From: Sphingobacterium deserti
Lineage (GTDB): Bacteria > Bacteroidota > Bacteroidia > Sphingobacteriales > Sphingobacteriaceae
Direction of reading: 5' to 3'
Assembly (NCBI RefSeq): GCF_000757725.1
Contig: NZ_JJMU01000062.1
Coordinates: 1 to 64,000, forward strand
DNA: 64,000 nucleotides
Each line of letters begins with the position of its first letter. Positions within the stretch are counted from its first letter, which is position 1. Below are positions 1 through 7,381 of the stretch, one piece after another. The notes beneath the pieces are model-generated. The model was not told where the DNA came from. It made no database searches and was given only the letters and a program-made list of their open reading frames with translations. Made by a program: the position numbers and the translations under genes.

Positions 1-197
1 ACAAAAGTATTTGCCTTGCCGCGGCATGCGGCGGAAAGGTTGTGCGATGGGCAAACTGTTCAAAATGCAGTAGTGCGAGAAGTTTATATCTCCTTTATTT
101 TATCGCTTCTTCCCATTTTCAAACGAAATGTCGCATCAGTTTTGTTGCGTCTGTAGTCATTTGCCTTCGCACTATCTAATAAGGATGCAACAAAAGT

Positions 198-306
198 AAG
201 CGACGGGGTTTTGAATACTTTTGCCCTTCAAAAGTATTTGCCTTGCCGCGGCATGCGGCGGAAGGGTTTGAGCGAGGGACAATCCGTTTAGAAACTACAT
301 TACCCT
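198..306 (+). repeat. Long direct repeat, copy 1
   Basis: This copy runs from AAGCGACGGGGTTTTGAAT through the GC-rich hairpin core to GAAACTACATTACCCT. It matches 899-1007 almost base for base over about 109 bp; the differences are a few substitutions and a one-base gap. Such conservation next to otherwise diverged sequence suggests a recent duplication or a maintained element. Confidence 0.85.
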
Positions 307-898
307 ACAAAGTATTTGCCTTGCCGCGGCATGCGGCAGATCGCTTGTCCCTAGCCGGGACTGGGCCATACTTTTTCAGATGAAAAAGTATACAAAAAAT
401 CTTTGTTTCATCGAGGCGATCTTGCACACAACCCAACCCGCAGCGAAAGGCTGCCTATCAGGCTAGATGACATCCCAAAATCCTTTTAGATTGGATTTCG
501 GGAAATAATCTCATGCCTGCCCATACCCACAAGGCCACGGCAGCACTCCGCTGATACCATCGCTTGATGAAACGTAAAATTCCGTTACCTGGTTTTTGAG
601 CTGATGCGGCTGGTCTTTCGATTTATTAGTAGTGGGTAATGAAAATAGGTTGTAGTATATAGTACTGCGTAATGCGTATAGCGTAGTGAGAAATTTTTTA
701 AGAGCTATTATAATGCATTTGCCAATTTTAAACGAAATGTCGCATTTGAAGGGGTATTGCGTAATGTGTATCCGTAGTGCGAAAAGTTTAAGTTTCCCAT
801 ACTTTATTGCTTCTTTCCATTGTTAAACGAAATGTCGCCTCGAAAGCTTTGCAATATGTATTCATTTGCCATAGCACAAACCTCCCCTGCAAAGGTTT

Positions 899-1007
899 CA
901 AGCGACGGGGTTTTGAATGCTTTTGCCCTACAAAGTATTTGCCTTGCCGCGGCATGCGGCGGAAGGGTTTGAGCGAGGGACAATCCGTTTAGAAACTACA
1001 TTACCCT
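899..1007 (+). repeat. Long direct repeat, copy 2
   Basis: This is the partner of the repeat at 198-306, in the same orientation. It is followed directly by a truncated extra core at 1010-1030, where the GCGGCATGCGG part is replaced by unrelated sequence. That suggests the block grew in steps and then decayed. Confidence 0.85.
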
Positions 1008-1153
1008 TACAAAAGTATTTGCCTTGCCGCGACGCGTCTGAAATATACAGGAAGGTGAGTGTATGGAATAATTTGATATTTGCCTTGGCTAAGTAATATA
1101 GAGGACTCTACAACTGATTCGACCTGAAATCACAGACCTATGCGACAAACCAT

Positions 1154-1196
1154 AAAAAAAGCTCACCAGTACTTTCAGTATTGGGGAGCTTTTTTT
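1154..1196 (-). terminator. Terminator of the cold-shock gene
   Basis: AAAAAAAGCTC pairs with GAGCTTTTTTT, and the interior continues as CCAGTAC/GTATTGG around TTTCA, giving a long hairpin with A and T tracts on the two sides. It can work in both directions. It lies about 43 bp past the stop codon of the minus-strand cold-shock gene. Confidence 0.9.
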
Positions 1197-1238
1197 AACA
1201 GCCTTGCTAAGCAAGACTAAGCGTTGTGGTCGTAAAAA

Positions 1239-1433
1239 TTATCTTACTACACGTACATTTTTTGCATTGATTCCTTTTTTCCCTTCTTCAGTCTCATATT
1301 CAACTGTATCATTTTCGCGAATATTGCCCAGTAATCCTGTAGAGTGTACAAAAATGTCTTTACCTCCGTTAGAAGGTGTAATAAAACCGAATCCCTTTGT
1401 TTCGTTGAAAAATTTAACTTTGCCTTGTTGCAT
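1239..1433 (-). CDS. Cold-shock domain protein (CspA family)
   Basis: This 64-residue protein is a single cold-shock (OB-fold) domain, the usual length for the family. It binds single-stranded nucleic acid and acts as an RNA chaperone. The RNP1-like motif KGFGFI and the RNP2-like motif DIFVH are both present, after the typical opening GKVKFFNETKGFGFI. The ATG at 1433 is preceded by AAGGAC, a reasonable ribosome-binding site. The gene stands alone, with a terminator just downstream and a long AT-rich leader upstream that contains a perfect palindrome. Which csp paralogue it is, and whether it responds to cold, cannot be told from sequence. Confidence 0.96.
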   Translation of the reverse strand: MQQGKVKFFNETKGFGFITPSNGGKDIFVHSTGLLGNIRENDTVEYETEEGKKGINAKNVRVVR

Positions 1434-1466
1434 GTCCTTAAAATTAGTAAATAAAGCTTTTTTTAA

Positions 1467-1483
1467 TAACGTAAATTACGTTA
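1467..1483. promoter_or_regulatory. Perfect 17-bp palindrome in the csp leader
   Basis: TAACGTAAATTACGTTA is a perfect inverted repeat of 8+1+8. It overlaps a weak candidate promoter for the minus-strand cold-shock gene: TTTG (complement of 1510-1513), a 21-base spacer, then TATTTTAA (complement of 1481-1488). It could be an operator at the transcription start or a hairpin in the mRNA leader. No regulator is identified. Confidence 0.5.
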
Positions 1484-1613
1484 AAATATTGAATATACAA
1501 TATTTATTCCAAAGAGTGAAACTTCCTTAAAATTCTTGGCAGTAAGGGGGAGCTTTTATATTGTCCAGTGATTTATAGAAAACAATCTGCTTGGCTAACT
1601 GTTTTCTAAGTGT

Positions 1614-2081
1614 ATGGAATGGAAAGAAAGATTATGGGGCTTTAATGCTATCTACGGTTTTTATGAAAATCCGCAAATATTCAATTTTGAGTTTAATCCA
1701 GAGCGATTGATCGTGCGAAATTTGGCACTTCGTACAGCTAATAGGCAGTTGTATAAAGACTTTTTATACGATAATTACCCCTTTCACTTGCGGGCAGAGC
1801 TCAAAAAATTTGATCGCGTGGCGAATAATCTACTGAAGCTTACAGCCGCCGATGCTGCCCGTTTTTTCGAATCTAATGAGGTAAATGTTGTTTGTTCTGA
1901 TCTAGACTATCGGGAAGAGTCGGCCATTTACACGGCATTGTCTGTAGAAGAAGGTGAACTCAAATCCTTCATGCGAAATGTCGACAAAAATCTTGTCGAA
2001 AATTATGTTCTTCCGGAACAGTTGGTAAATAGAACATTTTTGTGGATTGACGGATCAGCACTGTCAAACTTCGCTGTTTAG
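1614..2081 (+). CDS. Hypothetical protein, 155 residues
   Basis: I do not recognise a family. The protein is soluble, with no signal peptide or membrane segment, and is rich in aromatic and charged residues. The open frame is 155 codons, with codon use like its neighbours, and starts with ATG at 1614; no clear Shine-Dalgarno sequence precedes it, which is common in Bacteroidota. It has its own intergenic spaces on both sides and may be monocistronic. The divergent cold-shock gene shares its upstream region. Coding status is likely but not proven. Confidence 0.65.
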   Translation: MEWKERLWGFNAIYGFYENPQIFNFEFNPERLIVRNLALRTANRQLYKDFLYDNYPFHLRAELKKFDRVANNLLKLTAADAARFFESNEVNVVCSDLDYREESAIYTALSVEEGELKSFMRNVDKNLVENYVLPEQLVNRTFLWIDGSALSNFAV

Positions 2082-2197
2082 TATTACAAACATTTATCGT
2101 GTTGCCTGTTGCATTGCAATAACTATTCTTTTTGAATTAACCGCATGCGTGGAGACAATATTTTATTGCTTATATCCTTGTTTTACACTTAAAATTG

Positions 2198-2228
2198 TTT
2201 GGTAGAAGTGTTATAATTACTATTTTTG
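2198..2228 (+). promoter_or_regulatory. Bacteroidota-type promoter for the histidine kinase gene
   Basis: TTTG at 2198-2201 is followed after 19 bases by TATTTTTG at 2221-2228. This matches the -33 TTTG / -7 TAnnTTTG consensus of the Bacteroidota primary sigma factor. Transcription would start near 2235, leaving a leader of about 30 bases before the ATG at 2266. Confidence 0.7.
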
Positions 2229-2265
2229 TGTCGTAATTTTGTGACTTATTATTACCAAATTAGCT

Positions 2266-3195
2266 ATGAAAAGTGAGGAAATTATTTACGTCCTGGTCGC
2301 CGCAGTCGTTGTCAGCAAAGTTATTATAGGTTTTTTAATATACTACTTACTGAAACGTAAGCGTGAATTGCTAGTAGAAAGAACTAATCTTTACAACACG
2401 AATAGAGAATTGCAAGACCATATCGCGGTTATCGAACAACAGCAAAAAGAGCTTTTATCTGCTGAAAATTTTAAGCTGAAAATTCTGTCTTTAGCCTCGC
2501 ATGATTTAAGAACTCCATTTCAAGAGTTACTAATCCTTTTTGAACATGTCGAAACATTAGGTTTGAGCGATAAGGAATTTAAAGAGCTGATCGCGGATAT
2601 CAAATACAAGGCAAGTGTATCCAAAGGAATGTTGGATAACGTTTTGGTTTGGACGGCCGGGCAGTTGCGAAAAAAAGATTATTCCGTAACACCCTTTTCC
2701 TTGTTAGAGCAAGTAGGCGTGGCTAGAGATCTTTTCGGAATACAATTGAAGACGAAAGAGCTGGTGTTAGATTGTAAAGTCGAACCATCTATGATGCTGG
2801 TCGGAAATGTGGAAATATTCAATTTTGTGTTGCGCAATTTGTTGAGTAATGCGATAAAGTATAGCCAAGTGGGCGGATCAATCAAGATTGGTATTTCAAC
2901 CGAAGATAATGAGGTAGCTGGATTTTATGTCCAAGATTTTGGTAAGGGGATAGATAAAGATCGATTGACGAACTTGCGCAACGGCGAAGCGGTCAACAGT
3001 CAGACTGGTACGAAAGATGAAGTGGGTGCTGGACTAGGACTTTCATTGTGTAGAGACCTGTTGGCGAAGGTAGGTTGGTCTTTGAATGTAGAGAGTGAAT
3101 TGAATCACGGCAGTTGTTTTACTTTACGATTTCGCGCAGAGGCATCGGATTATAAGATGCCTAACCAAGATCAACTGCGATCCAAAGCAAGTTAG
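2266..3195 (+). CDS. Membrane-anchored sensor histidine kinase
   Basis: This 309-residue kinase has one N-terminal membrane helix (about 7-29), a coiled-coil linker (about 35-70), a HisKA domain with phosphoacceptor His79 (SLASHDLRTPF) and a HATPase_c domain (N box NLLSNAIKYS, G1 DFGKGID, G2 GAGLGLSL). There is no extracytoplasmic sensor domain, so it probably senses through the membrane helix or partners, or signals constitutively. It converges with the next gene, with only 8 bp between the stop codons. The nearest receivers are the minus-strand regulator at 4365-4754 and others further off, so its cognate regulator is unknown. Confidence 0.92.
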   Translation: MKSEEIIYVLVAAVVVSKVIIGFLIYYLLKRKRELLVERTNLYNTNRELQDHIAVIEQQQKELLSAENFKLKILSLASHDLRTPFQELLILFEHVETLGLSDKEFKELIADIKYKASVSKGMLDNVLVWTAGQLRKKDYSVTPFSLLEQVGVARDLFGIQLKTKELVLDCKVEPSMMLVGNVEIFNFVLRNLLSNAIKYSQVGGSIKIGISTEDNEVAGFYVQDFGKGIDKDRLTNLRNGEAVNSQTGTKDEVGAGLGLSLCRDLLAKVGWSLNVESELNHGSCFTLRFRAEASDYKMPNQDQLRSKAS

Positions 3196-3203
3196 GCTGT
3201 GTA

Positions 3204-4301
3204 TTAGTCTTTCGTTAAATCGGTGATATTTACAATTTTTTTAATCTTTTCGTCTAATTCGCGGGTACATAATTTAAGCATCTCCAGTTCTTCAGGCACT
3301 TGGTCTCCAAGCTTTTCATTAAGGTATTCGACGATTCCTAAGATGGAAGACACTGGGCGTCGGAGGTCATGTGATTGATAGAATGCCACTTTCTTTAAGT
3401 GCTCATTCTGTAGCGTCAATTGTGCTTCCTGTTCGATTTTTTGGGTAACATCGAGCGCATTGCACGACACGCCCATTACCCGATCATCAGGGTCAAAAGC
3501 AGGTTCAAAATGAACTAACCAGTTAAGAGGCACGTCTTCATCCATAGAGTCCATCTGAAGCACACAACGTTCACCTCTGATTGCGCGACTATAATGTTCA
3601 ACAAAATCTGGCTCCACATGTTCCTGGACATATAAACGAATATCATCCCCCTCTTTGGGTACCACACCTACATTTTTAACAATCAGATCGTTAAAAATTT
3701 TGTTAAAGCTCAATATGCGAAACTCCGTGTCTAATAATAAATGTAAAACCAATCTACTATTGAAAAATGACTTCAGTTGTATCTGCGAGAGGCGTACATC
3801 TTTCAGCTGTTCTTTTAACAACATGATACTCGCTTCCAGTTCAAAAAGCTGAACGATCTGTTTTGCTAATATGCCCAGCATAGACAGTTGCGTTTCTGAA
3901 AGGGTAAGGCAATCATCATTTAAAACACACAAACTCCCTACGTGATGTCCATCATGTGTTAACAAAGGAACGCCGGCATAAAAACGAATGTATGGATGGC
4001 CTTTCACATAGGGGTGTTCCGCAAGATCGGGACGTACACGAACATCGGGTACAATTACAGGCTGATATCCACCAATAGTTAGGTTACAAAACGAATCGTT
4101 CCATTTTGCATCGTCTATTTCGAGCCCCCAGTTGTAGCGAAAATGATGTGATACCGTATCCAGGATGGTGATAGATGCTATTTTAGCTTCACATATTTCA
4201 GCAGCTAGCCGCACTAAGTCGCGAACTTCTTTTTCATTTTCAAACTGGATGGTCAAGAAACGATCTAACGCTCTTAACCGTCTTATCTCTCTTAATGGCA
4301 T
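3204..4301 (-). CDS. GAF-PAS protein with a histidine phosphoacceptor domain but no ATPase domain
   Basis: The 365 residues comprise a GAF domain (about 15-155, of the type with FYAGVPLLT and GSLCVLN), a coiled coil, a PAS domain (about 175-290) and a HisKA-like dimerisation helix pair with His311 (YQSHDLRRPVSS). The protein then ends at TDLTKD, with no N, G1 or G2 boxes. The stop lies 8 bp from the convergent kinase gene, so no frameshifted ATPase domain can be hidden downstream. It cannot autophosphorylate by itself; it may be phosphorylated in trans or act as a phosphotransfer or scaffold protein. It lies just downstream of the receiver gene at 4365-4754 on the same strand, suggesting a functional pair. 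Confidence 0.85.
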   Translation of the reverse strand: MPLREIRRLRALDRFLTIQFENEKEVRDLVRLAAEICEAKIASITILDTVSHHFRYNWGLEIDDAKWNDSFCNLTIGGYQPVIVPDVRVRPDLAEHPYVKGHPYIRFYAGVPLLTHDGHHVGSLCVLNDDCLTLSETQLSMLGILAKQIVQLFELEASIMLLKEQLKDVRLSQIQLKSFFNSRLVLHLLLDTEFRILSFNKIFNDLIVKNVGVVPKEGDDIRLYVQEHVEPDFVEHYSRAIRGERCVLQMDSMDEDVPLNWLVHFEPAFDPDDRVMGVSCNALDVTQKIEQEAQLTLQNEHLKKVAFYQSHDLRRPVSSILGIVEYLNEKLGDQVPEELEMLKLCTRELDEKIKKIVNITDLTKD

Positions 4302-4364
4302 AATGCTTCCGTCTTTTTACTAACATGCATATTGGCAGTTATGTCTTGAATGATCGACACGGTA

Positions 4365-4754
4365 CTAAATTTCCAATGCAGCTTTATATATGCTATCGAA
4401 AACGGTCGGATCGATCGGTTTTTTCAGATAATCTTTTATCAATGATTTAGAAAGACTTCGTTCTCGATCACCTGCCGCAATCGATGAACTCACCATATAC
4501 ACATGGCTCTCGCTAAAAATAGGCATGGCCTCCATGCTTTCTAGCAGCGCCCATCCGTCCATAATTGGCATATTGATGTCAACTAAAATCAATTTAGGAA
4601 GACGATGGCTGCCATTGTTCGAGTCCAAAAAATATTCCATAGCTTCCATACCATTATTAAAAAATAGCATTTCCACATCACTCGAACAATTGCTGAAGTA
4701 TGTTCTGCATAAAAACTGAAAGACAGGATCATCATCCACAATACTTATTAACAT
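4365..4754 (-). CDS. Single-domain response regulator (Rcp1-like receiver)
   Basis: This 129-residue protein is a lone receiver domain. The acidic pocket is Asp7-Asp9 (VDDDP), the phosphorylation site is Asp59 (LVDINMPIMDG), and the conserved lysine is at about 111 (YLKKPID). There is no output domain, so it acts by protein contact or as a phosphate shuttle, as in Rcp1/CheY-type regulators. It is transcribed ahead of the GAF-PAS phosphoacceptor gene, with about 63 bp between them, and is a natural partner of that protein. Confidence 0.92.
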   Translation of the reverse strand: MLISIVDDDPVFQFLCRTYFSNCSSDVEMLFFNNGMEAMEYFLDSNNGSHRLPKLILVDINMPIMDGWALLESMEAMPIFSESHVYMVSSSIAAGDRERSLSKSLIKDYLKKPIDPTVFDSIYKAALEI

Positions 4755-5368
4755 ATGTAAATAATATATTTGTTTAGTTAAAATCGTAAAACCAGCTCGT
4801 AATCAAATTAGTGCACCAATATTACGAAAAAGATGTTTAAAATGCGTCCAAGTAACAATAATAATAAGAACCCCAGCGCCACCAATTACGGTCAAAATAG
4901 ATTCGCGTTAAATTTTATAACGAACTTCGATGATGATTGTTTTTAGCATAGGCTAATGAGGCTTTACTAAATTGAATTTTTTAAAAATATGTAAAGAAAA
5001 GTTTACACGAACGTTGATGTGAACATTTATCTACGTTTTATTTAAACTTGCTTGACATTTATACAGTCGTTCCAATAGCGATTCCATTTCTTTTTAATCT
5101 ATTTTGAAACGCCTATATTCCTCGCACGCCCAGATCTAGACGTTCAAAACCGTAAACTTAATCTAGTAAGACCTTAATTTTGTTATTCCCTTGCTGACGA
5201 TTCAAGCCAACAACAGTTGGTTCGAGAAAATCTGCGCTAACATGTGCTGATATATTCAGAAATATTTGTCAACAATAGGGAATAAAAGCCCCAAAAATAA
5301 TCTTAAGCAGGAGATTTTACTATATTTGCCCTTAATTTAGATTTAGTTTAAATAGTTAACTTGCTCGT
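4755..5368. other. 614-bp AT-rich intergenic region
   Basis: No open frame here looks coding. It separates the divergent receiver and ankyrin genes. The only structures seen are a small inverted repeat, TGTAAA/TTTACA (4990-5007), and the -7 element of the ankyrin operon at 5321-5328. Nothing resembles an RNA gene. Confidence 0.6.
5321..5328 (+). promoter_or_regulatory. -7 promoter element of the flavin/iron-reductase operon
   Basis: TATATTTG matches TAnnTTTG exactly. A clear TTTG at -33 is missing. Transcription would begin near 5335 and read through the ankyrin, DUF2271, PepSY-reductase and ApbE genes, which are closely spaced. The weak -33 may mean that an activator is needed. Confidence 0.55.
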
Positions 5369-6871
5369 ATGATAAGGAGATATATTTTGTCGGCGCTATT
5401 GCTTAGCGCTCTGTGTGGTAAAGCACAGCAAACTACATTATTAACTGCAGACTTTTGGAAATCCAAACCGTCCTTGGTTCAAGTGAAAGCCGAGATTGAA
5501 AACGGGAGTAGCCCTTCTCAGCCGAACGCGGCGTCATGGGATCCGGTGTCACTGGCTATCATGAACAGAGCATCTAACGACGTGATACAGTTTTTGATCG
5601 AGCAAGAAGGTAATGGCGTTAACAAGAAAACGCACCACAGCCGCAGTTATTTACACTGGGCAGCGTCCAGTGGAAATCTAGAATTAGTAGAATACCTTAT
5701 CAGCAAAGGTTCCGATGTGCAGTACCAAGATAGTCATGGTGATGCAATAGCGGCCTACGCAGCTTCAACCGGAAATAAAAACACCGCCGTGTTTGATGCG
5801 TTATTTGCGGCCGGAGTTGATCCAAAACATCGCTATGATGGAGGAGCAAATTTGTTACTGTTAGCTATTGCTTCCGACAATGACTTATCAATAACAGAAT
5901 ATTTTATAGGGAAAGGACTTTCCATTGAAGCTACCGACGAATATGGCCGTAATGCTGCAGACTACGCTGCAAAGCTGGGCAATATGGAGCTGGTACAAAA
6001 ACTTATTAGTAAAGGTGTGCGCCCGACCGGTAACGCACTGTTCTTTGCTGCGCAAGGCTCTAGACAAGCCAGCAACGGGTTACCCGTTTATAAGCACTTG
6101 ATTGAAGAGCTAAAGTTAGATCCTAAAGCAATAAATAAGGATGGCGCTACCATTCTCCATATGCTTGTGAGACGACCAGATATGGAACTTATAAACTATT
6201 TGATCGACAAAGGCGTCGACCTTGAGAAAGCTGATAACGAGGGCAACACCGTATTAATGAACGCGGCAGCAGGAAGAGACGCCGAGCTTGTTAAACTTCT
6301 TCTTTCAAAAGCGCAACATGTTAATGCACAAAATGACAAAGGGGAATCTGCCCTGACTCGCTCTATTGCGAACGGCTCGGCAGAGATTGCCTCCATTTTA
6401 CTTGAAAATGGTGCAGATATCAACGTGTTAGATAAAGATGGAAAAAATTTGGCTTATCACTGGTTTAATTCGTTTAGAGAGATGAGTCAAAACCCTTCAA
6501 ATGCCGGTAGAGGCGTAGCAGGCAACGATTTTGAAGAAAAGCTTATGCTTTTTAAAGGAAGAAACTTCTCTGTTGTTCAAAACCAAAAAGACGGAAGTTC
6601 ATTGTTCCATATTGCAGTGGCAAAAGAAAGCCCTTCTTTAGTAAAGAAAGCTGCTGAACTCGGTGCGGATGTAAACGCGCAAGACAGTGAAGGCACAACG
6701 CCGTTGCATAAGGCTGCGCTTGTTGCGAAAGATGACACCGTATTAAAATCGCTTATCGCCTTGGGTGCGAAGAAAGAGCTCAAAACGGAATTTGAGGAAA
6801 CTGCGTTTGACCTGGCCAAAGAAAACGAATTTTTAAGTAGTAATAATGTTTCATTGGATTTTCTAAAATAA
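5369..6871 (+). CDS. Secreted ankyrin-repeat protein
   Basis: The 500-residue protein has a signal peptide (residues 1-19, ending ALCGKAQ) and then ankyrin repeats almost throughout, with recognisable units such as GNLELVEYLISKGSDVQYQD, GNMELVQKLISKGV and DAELVKLLLSKAQHVNAQND. Ankyrin arrays are protein-binding scaffolds; this one should sit in the periplasm. It is the first gene of a four-gene run, with 4 bp to the DUF2271 gene and 20-25 bp between the later genes. That suggests it assists the PepSY/ApbE redox module, perhaps as an assembly or binding factor. Its exact partner is unknown. Confidence 0.9.
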   Translation: MIRRYILSALLLSALCGKAQQTTLLTADFWKSKPSLVQVKAEIENGSSPSQPNAASWDPVSLAIMNRASNDVIQFLIEQEGNGVNKKTHHSRSYLHWAASSGNLELVEYLISKGSDVQYQDSHGDAIAAYAASTGNKNTAVFDALFAAGVDPKHRYDGGANLLLLAIASDNDLSITEYFIGKGLSIEATDEYGRNAADYAAKLGNMELVQKLISKGVRPTGNALFFAAQGSRQASNGLPVYKHLIEELKLDPKAINKDGATILHMLVRRPDMELINYLIDKGVDLEKADNEGNTVLMNAAAGRDAELVKLLLSKAQHVNAQNDKGESALTRSIANGSAEIASILLENGADINVLDKDGKNLAYHWFNSFREMSQNPSNAGRGVAGNDFEEKLMLFKGRNFSVVQNQKDGSSLFHIAVAKESPSLVKKAAELGADVNAQDSEGTTPLHKAALVAKDDTVLKSLIALGAKKELKTEFEETAFDLAKENEFLSSNNVSLDFLK

Positions 6872-6875
6872 TGAT

Positions 6876-7361
6876 ATGATGAAGTTAGTGAAAATTGGAA
6901 TATTGTTGATGATCTCCTTATTGTATGGCAATTATTCGATAGCGCAATCAAGCCGATACAAGTGCATGGTGCAAATGAATAGTTATGAGGGCGAAGCGGC
7001 CTATGTTATCATATCTCTCATAAGTCCCAGTGGTGCTTATGAAAAAACTCTTTCTGTGTTGGGGACAGATAAGCAATGGTACAACACGTTGAAAGAATGG
7101 TATAAATTTCAAACAAAATCAAAAGAGAAGTTGAGTGCCGTAACAGGTGCTTCCGTTGGCGGAGGTGATCGAGCGGTGCGTACGTTGGTTATTGATGATG
7201 CGAAGTTGAATAAGGGATATAAACTGCGTTTCGAGTCGGCAGTAGAAGAACAAAAGTACCATGTACAGGACGTTGAAATCCCGTTAACGACAGAGGCCAT
7301 TACAGCGCGCGCGACAGGGAAGGGATATATTCGTTTCGTGAAGCTGAATAAGACACCTTAA
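6876..7361 (+). CDS. DUF2271 family periplasmic protein
   Basis: The 161-residue protein has a signal peptide (1-23, ending YSIAQ) and a DUF2271-type domain with W68/W75 and the motif AVTGASVGGG (88-97). DUF2271 proteins commonly occur beside PepSY reductases and ApbE. The TGAS tetrapeptide at 90-93 resembles the DxxSGAT site at which ApbE attaches FMN through a threonine, but the leading acidic residue is replaced by Ser87. The start may be either of two adjacent ATGs (6876 or 6879). It lies between the ankyrin gene and the reductase gene, so a role as redox carrier or partner is plausible but inferred. Confidence 0.82.
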   Translation: MMKLVKIGILLMISLLYGNYSIAQSSRYKCMVQMNSYEGEAAYVIISLISPSGAYEKTLSVLGTDKQWYNTLKEWYKFQTKSKEKLSAVTGASVGGGDRAVRTLVIDDAKLNKGYKLRFESAVEEQKYHVQDVEIPLTTEAITARATGKGYIRFVKLNKTP

Positions 7362-7381
7362 CGCGATCAGCCTAATAAATA

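Larger units (their letters stand above)
1..1150. repeat. Gene-poor block of diverged intergenic repeats
   Basis: No convincing gene lies here. Two repeat families interleave. Family A has the core TTGCCTTGCCGCGGCATGCG, where GCCGC and GCGGC can pair around GGCAT. Copies lie near 1-37, 229-262, 307-338, 936-964 and, truncated, 1010-1030. A longer near-identical direct repeat of about 110 bp surrounds two of them (198-306 and 899-1007). Family B shares AAACGAAATGTCGC at 121-134, 730-743 and 825-838, each preceded by a diverged stretch beginning near a GTAGTG motif (about 71, 683 and 774). A 61-codon open frame at 807-992 is built from these repeats and is judged spurious. The stretch 361-650 is unique within the window and shows nothing recognisable. 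Confidence 0.8.

Noticed and set aside
807..992. 61-codon open frame in the repeat block
   Set aside because: It is made of repeat sequence found elsewhere in the block, with no family likeness or ribosome-binding site.
1..1150. CRISPR array
   Set aside because: The repeats are irregularly spaced and diverged, with no uniform spacers and no cas genes.
1204..1530. 108-codon plus-strand frame over the cold-shock gene
   Set aside because: It is the antisense shadow of a clear cold-shock gene on the minus strand.
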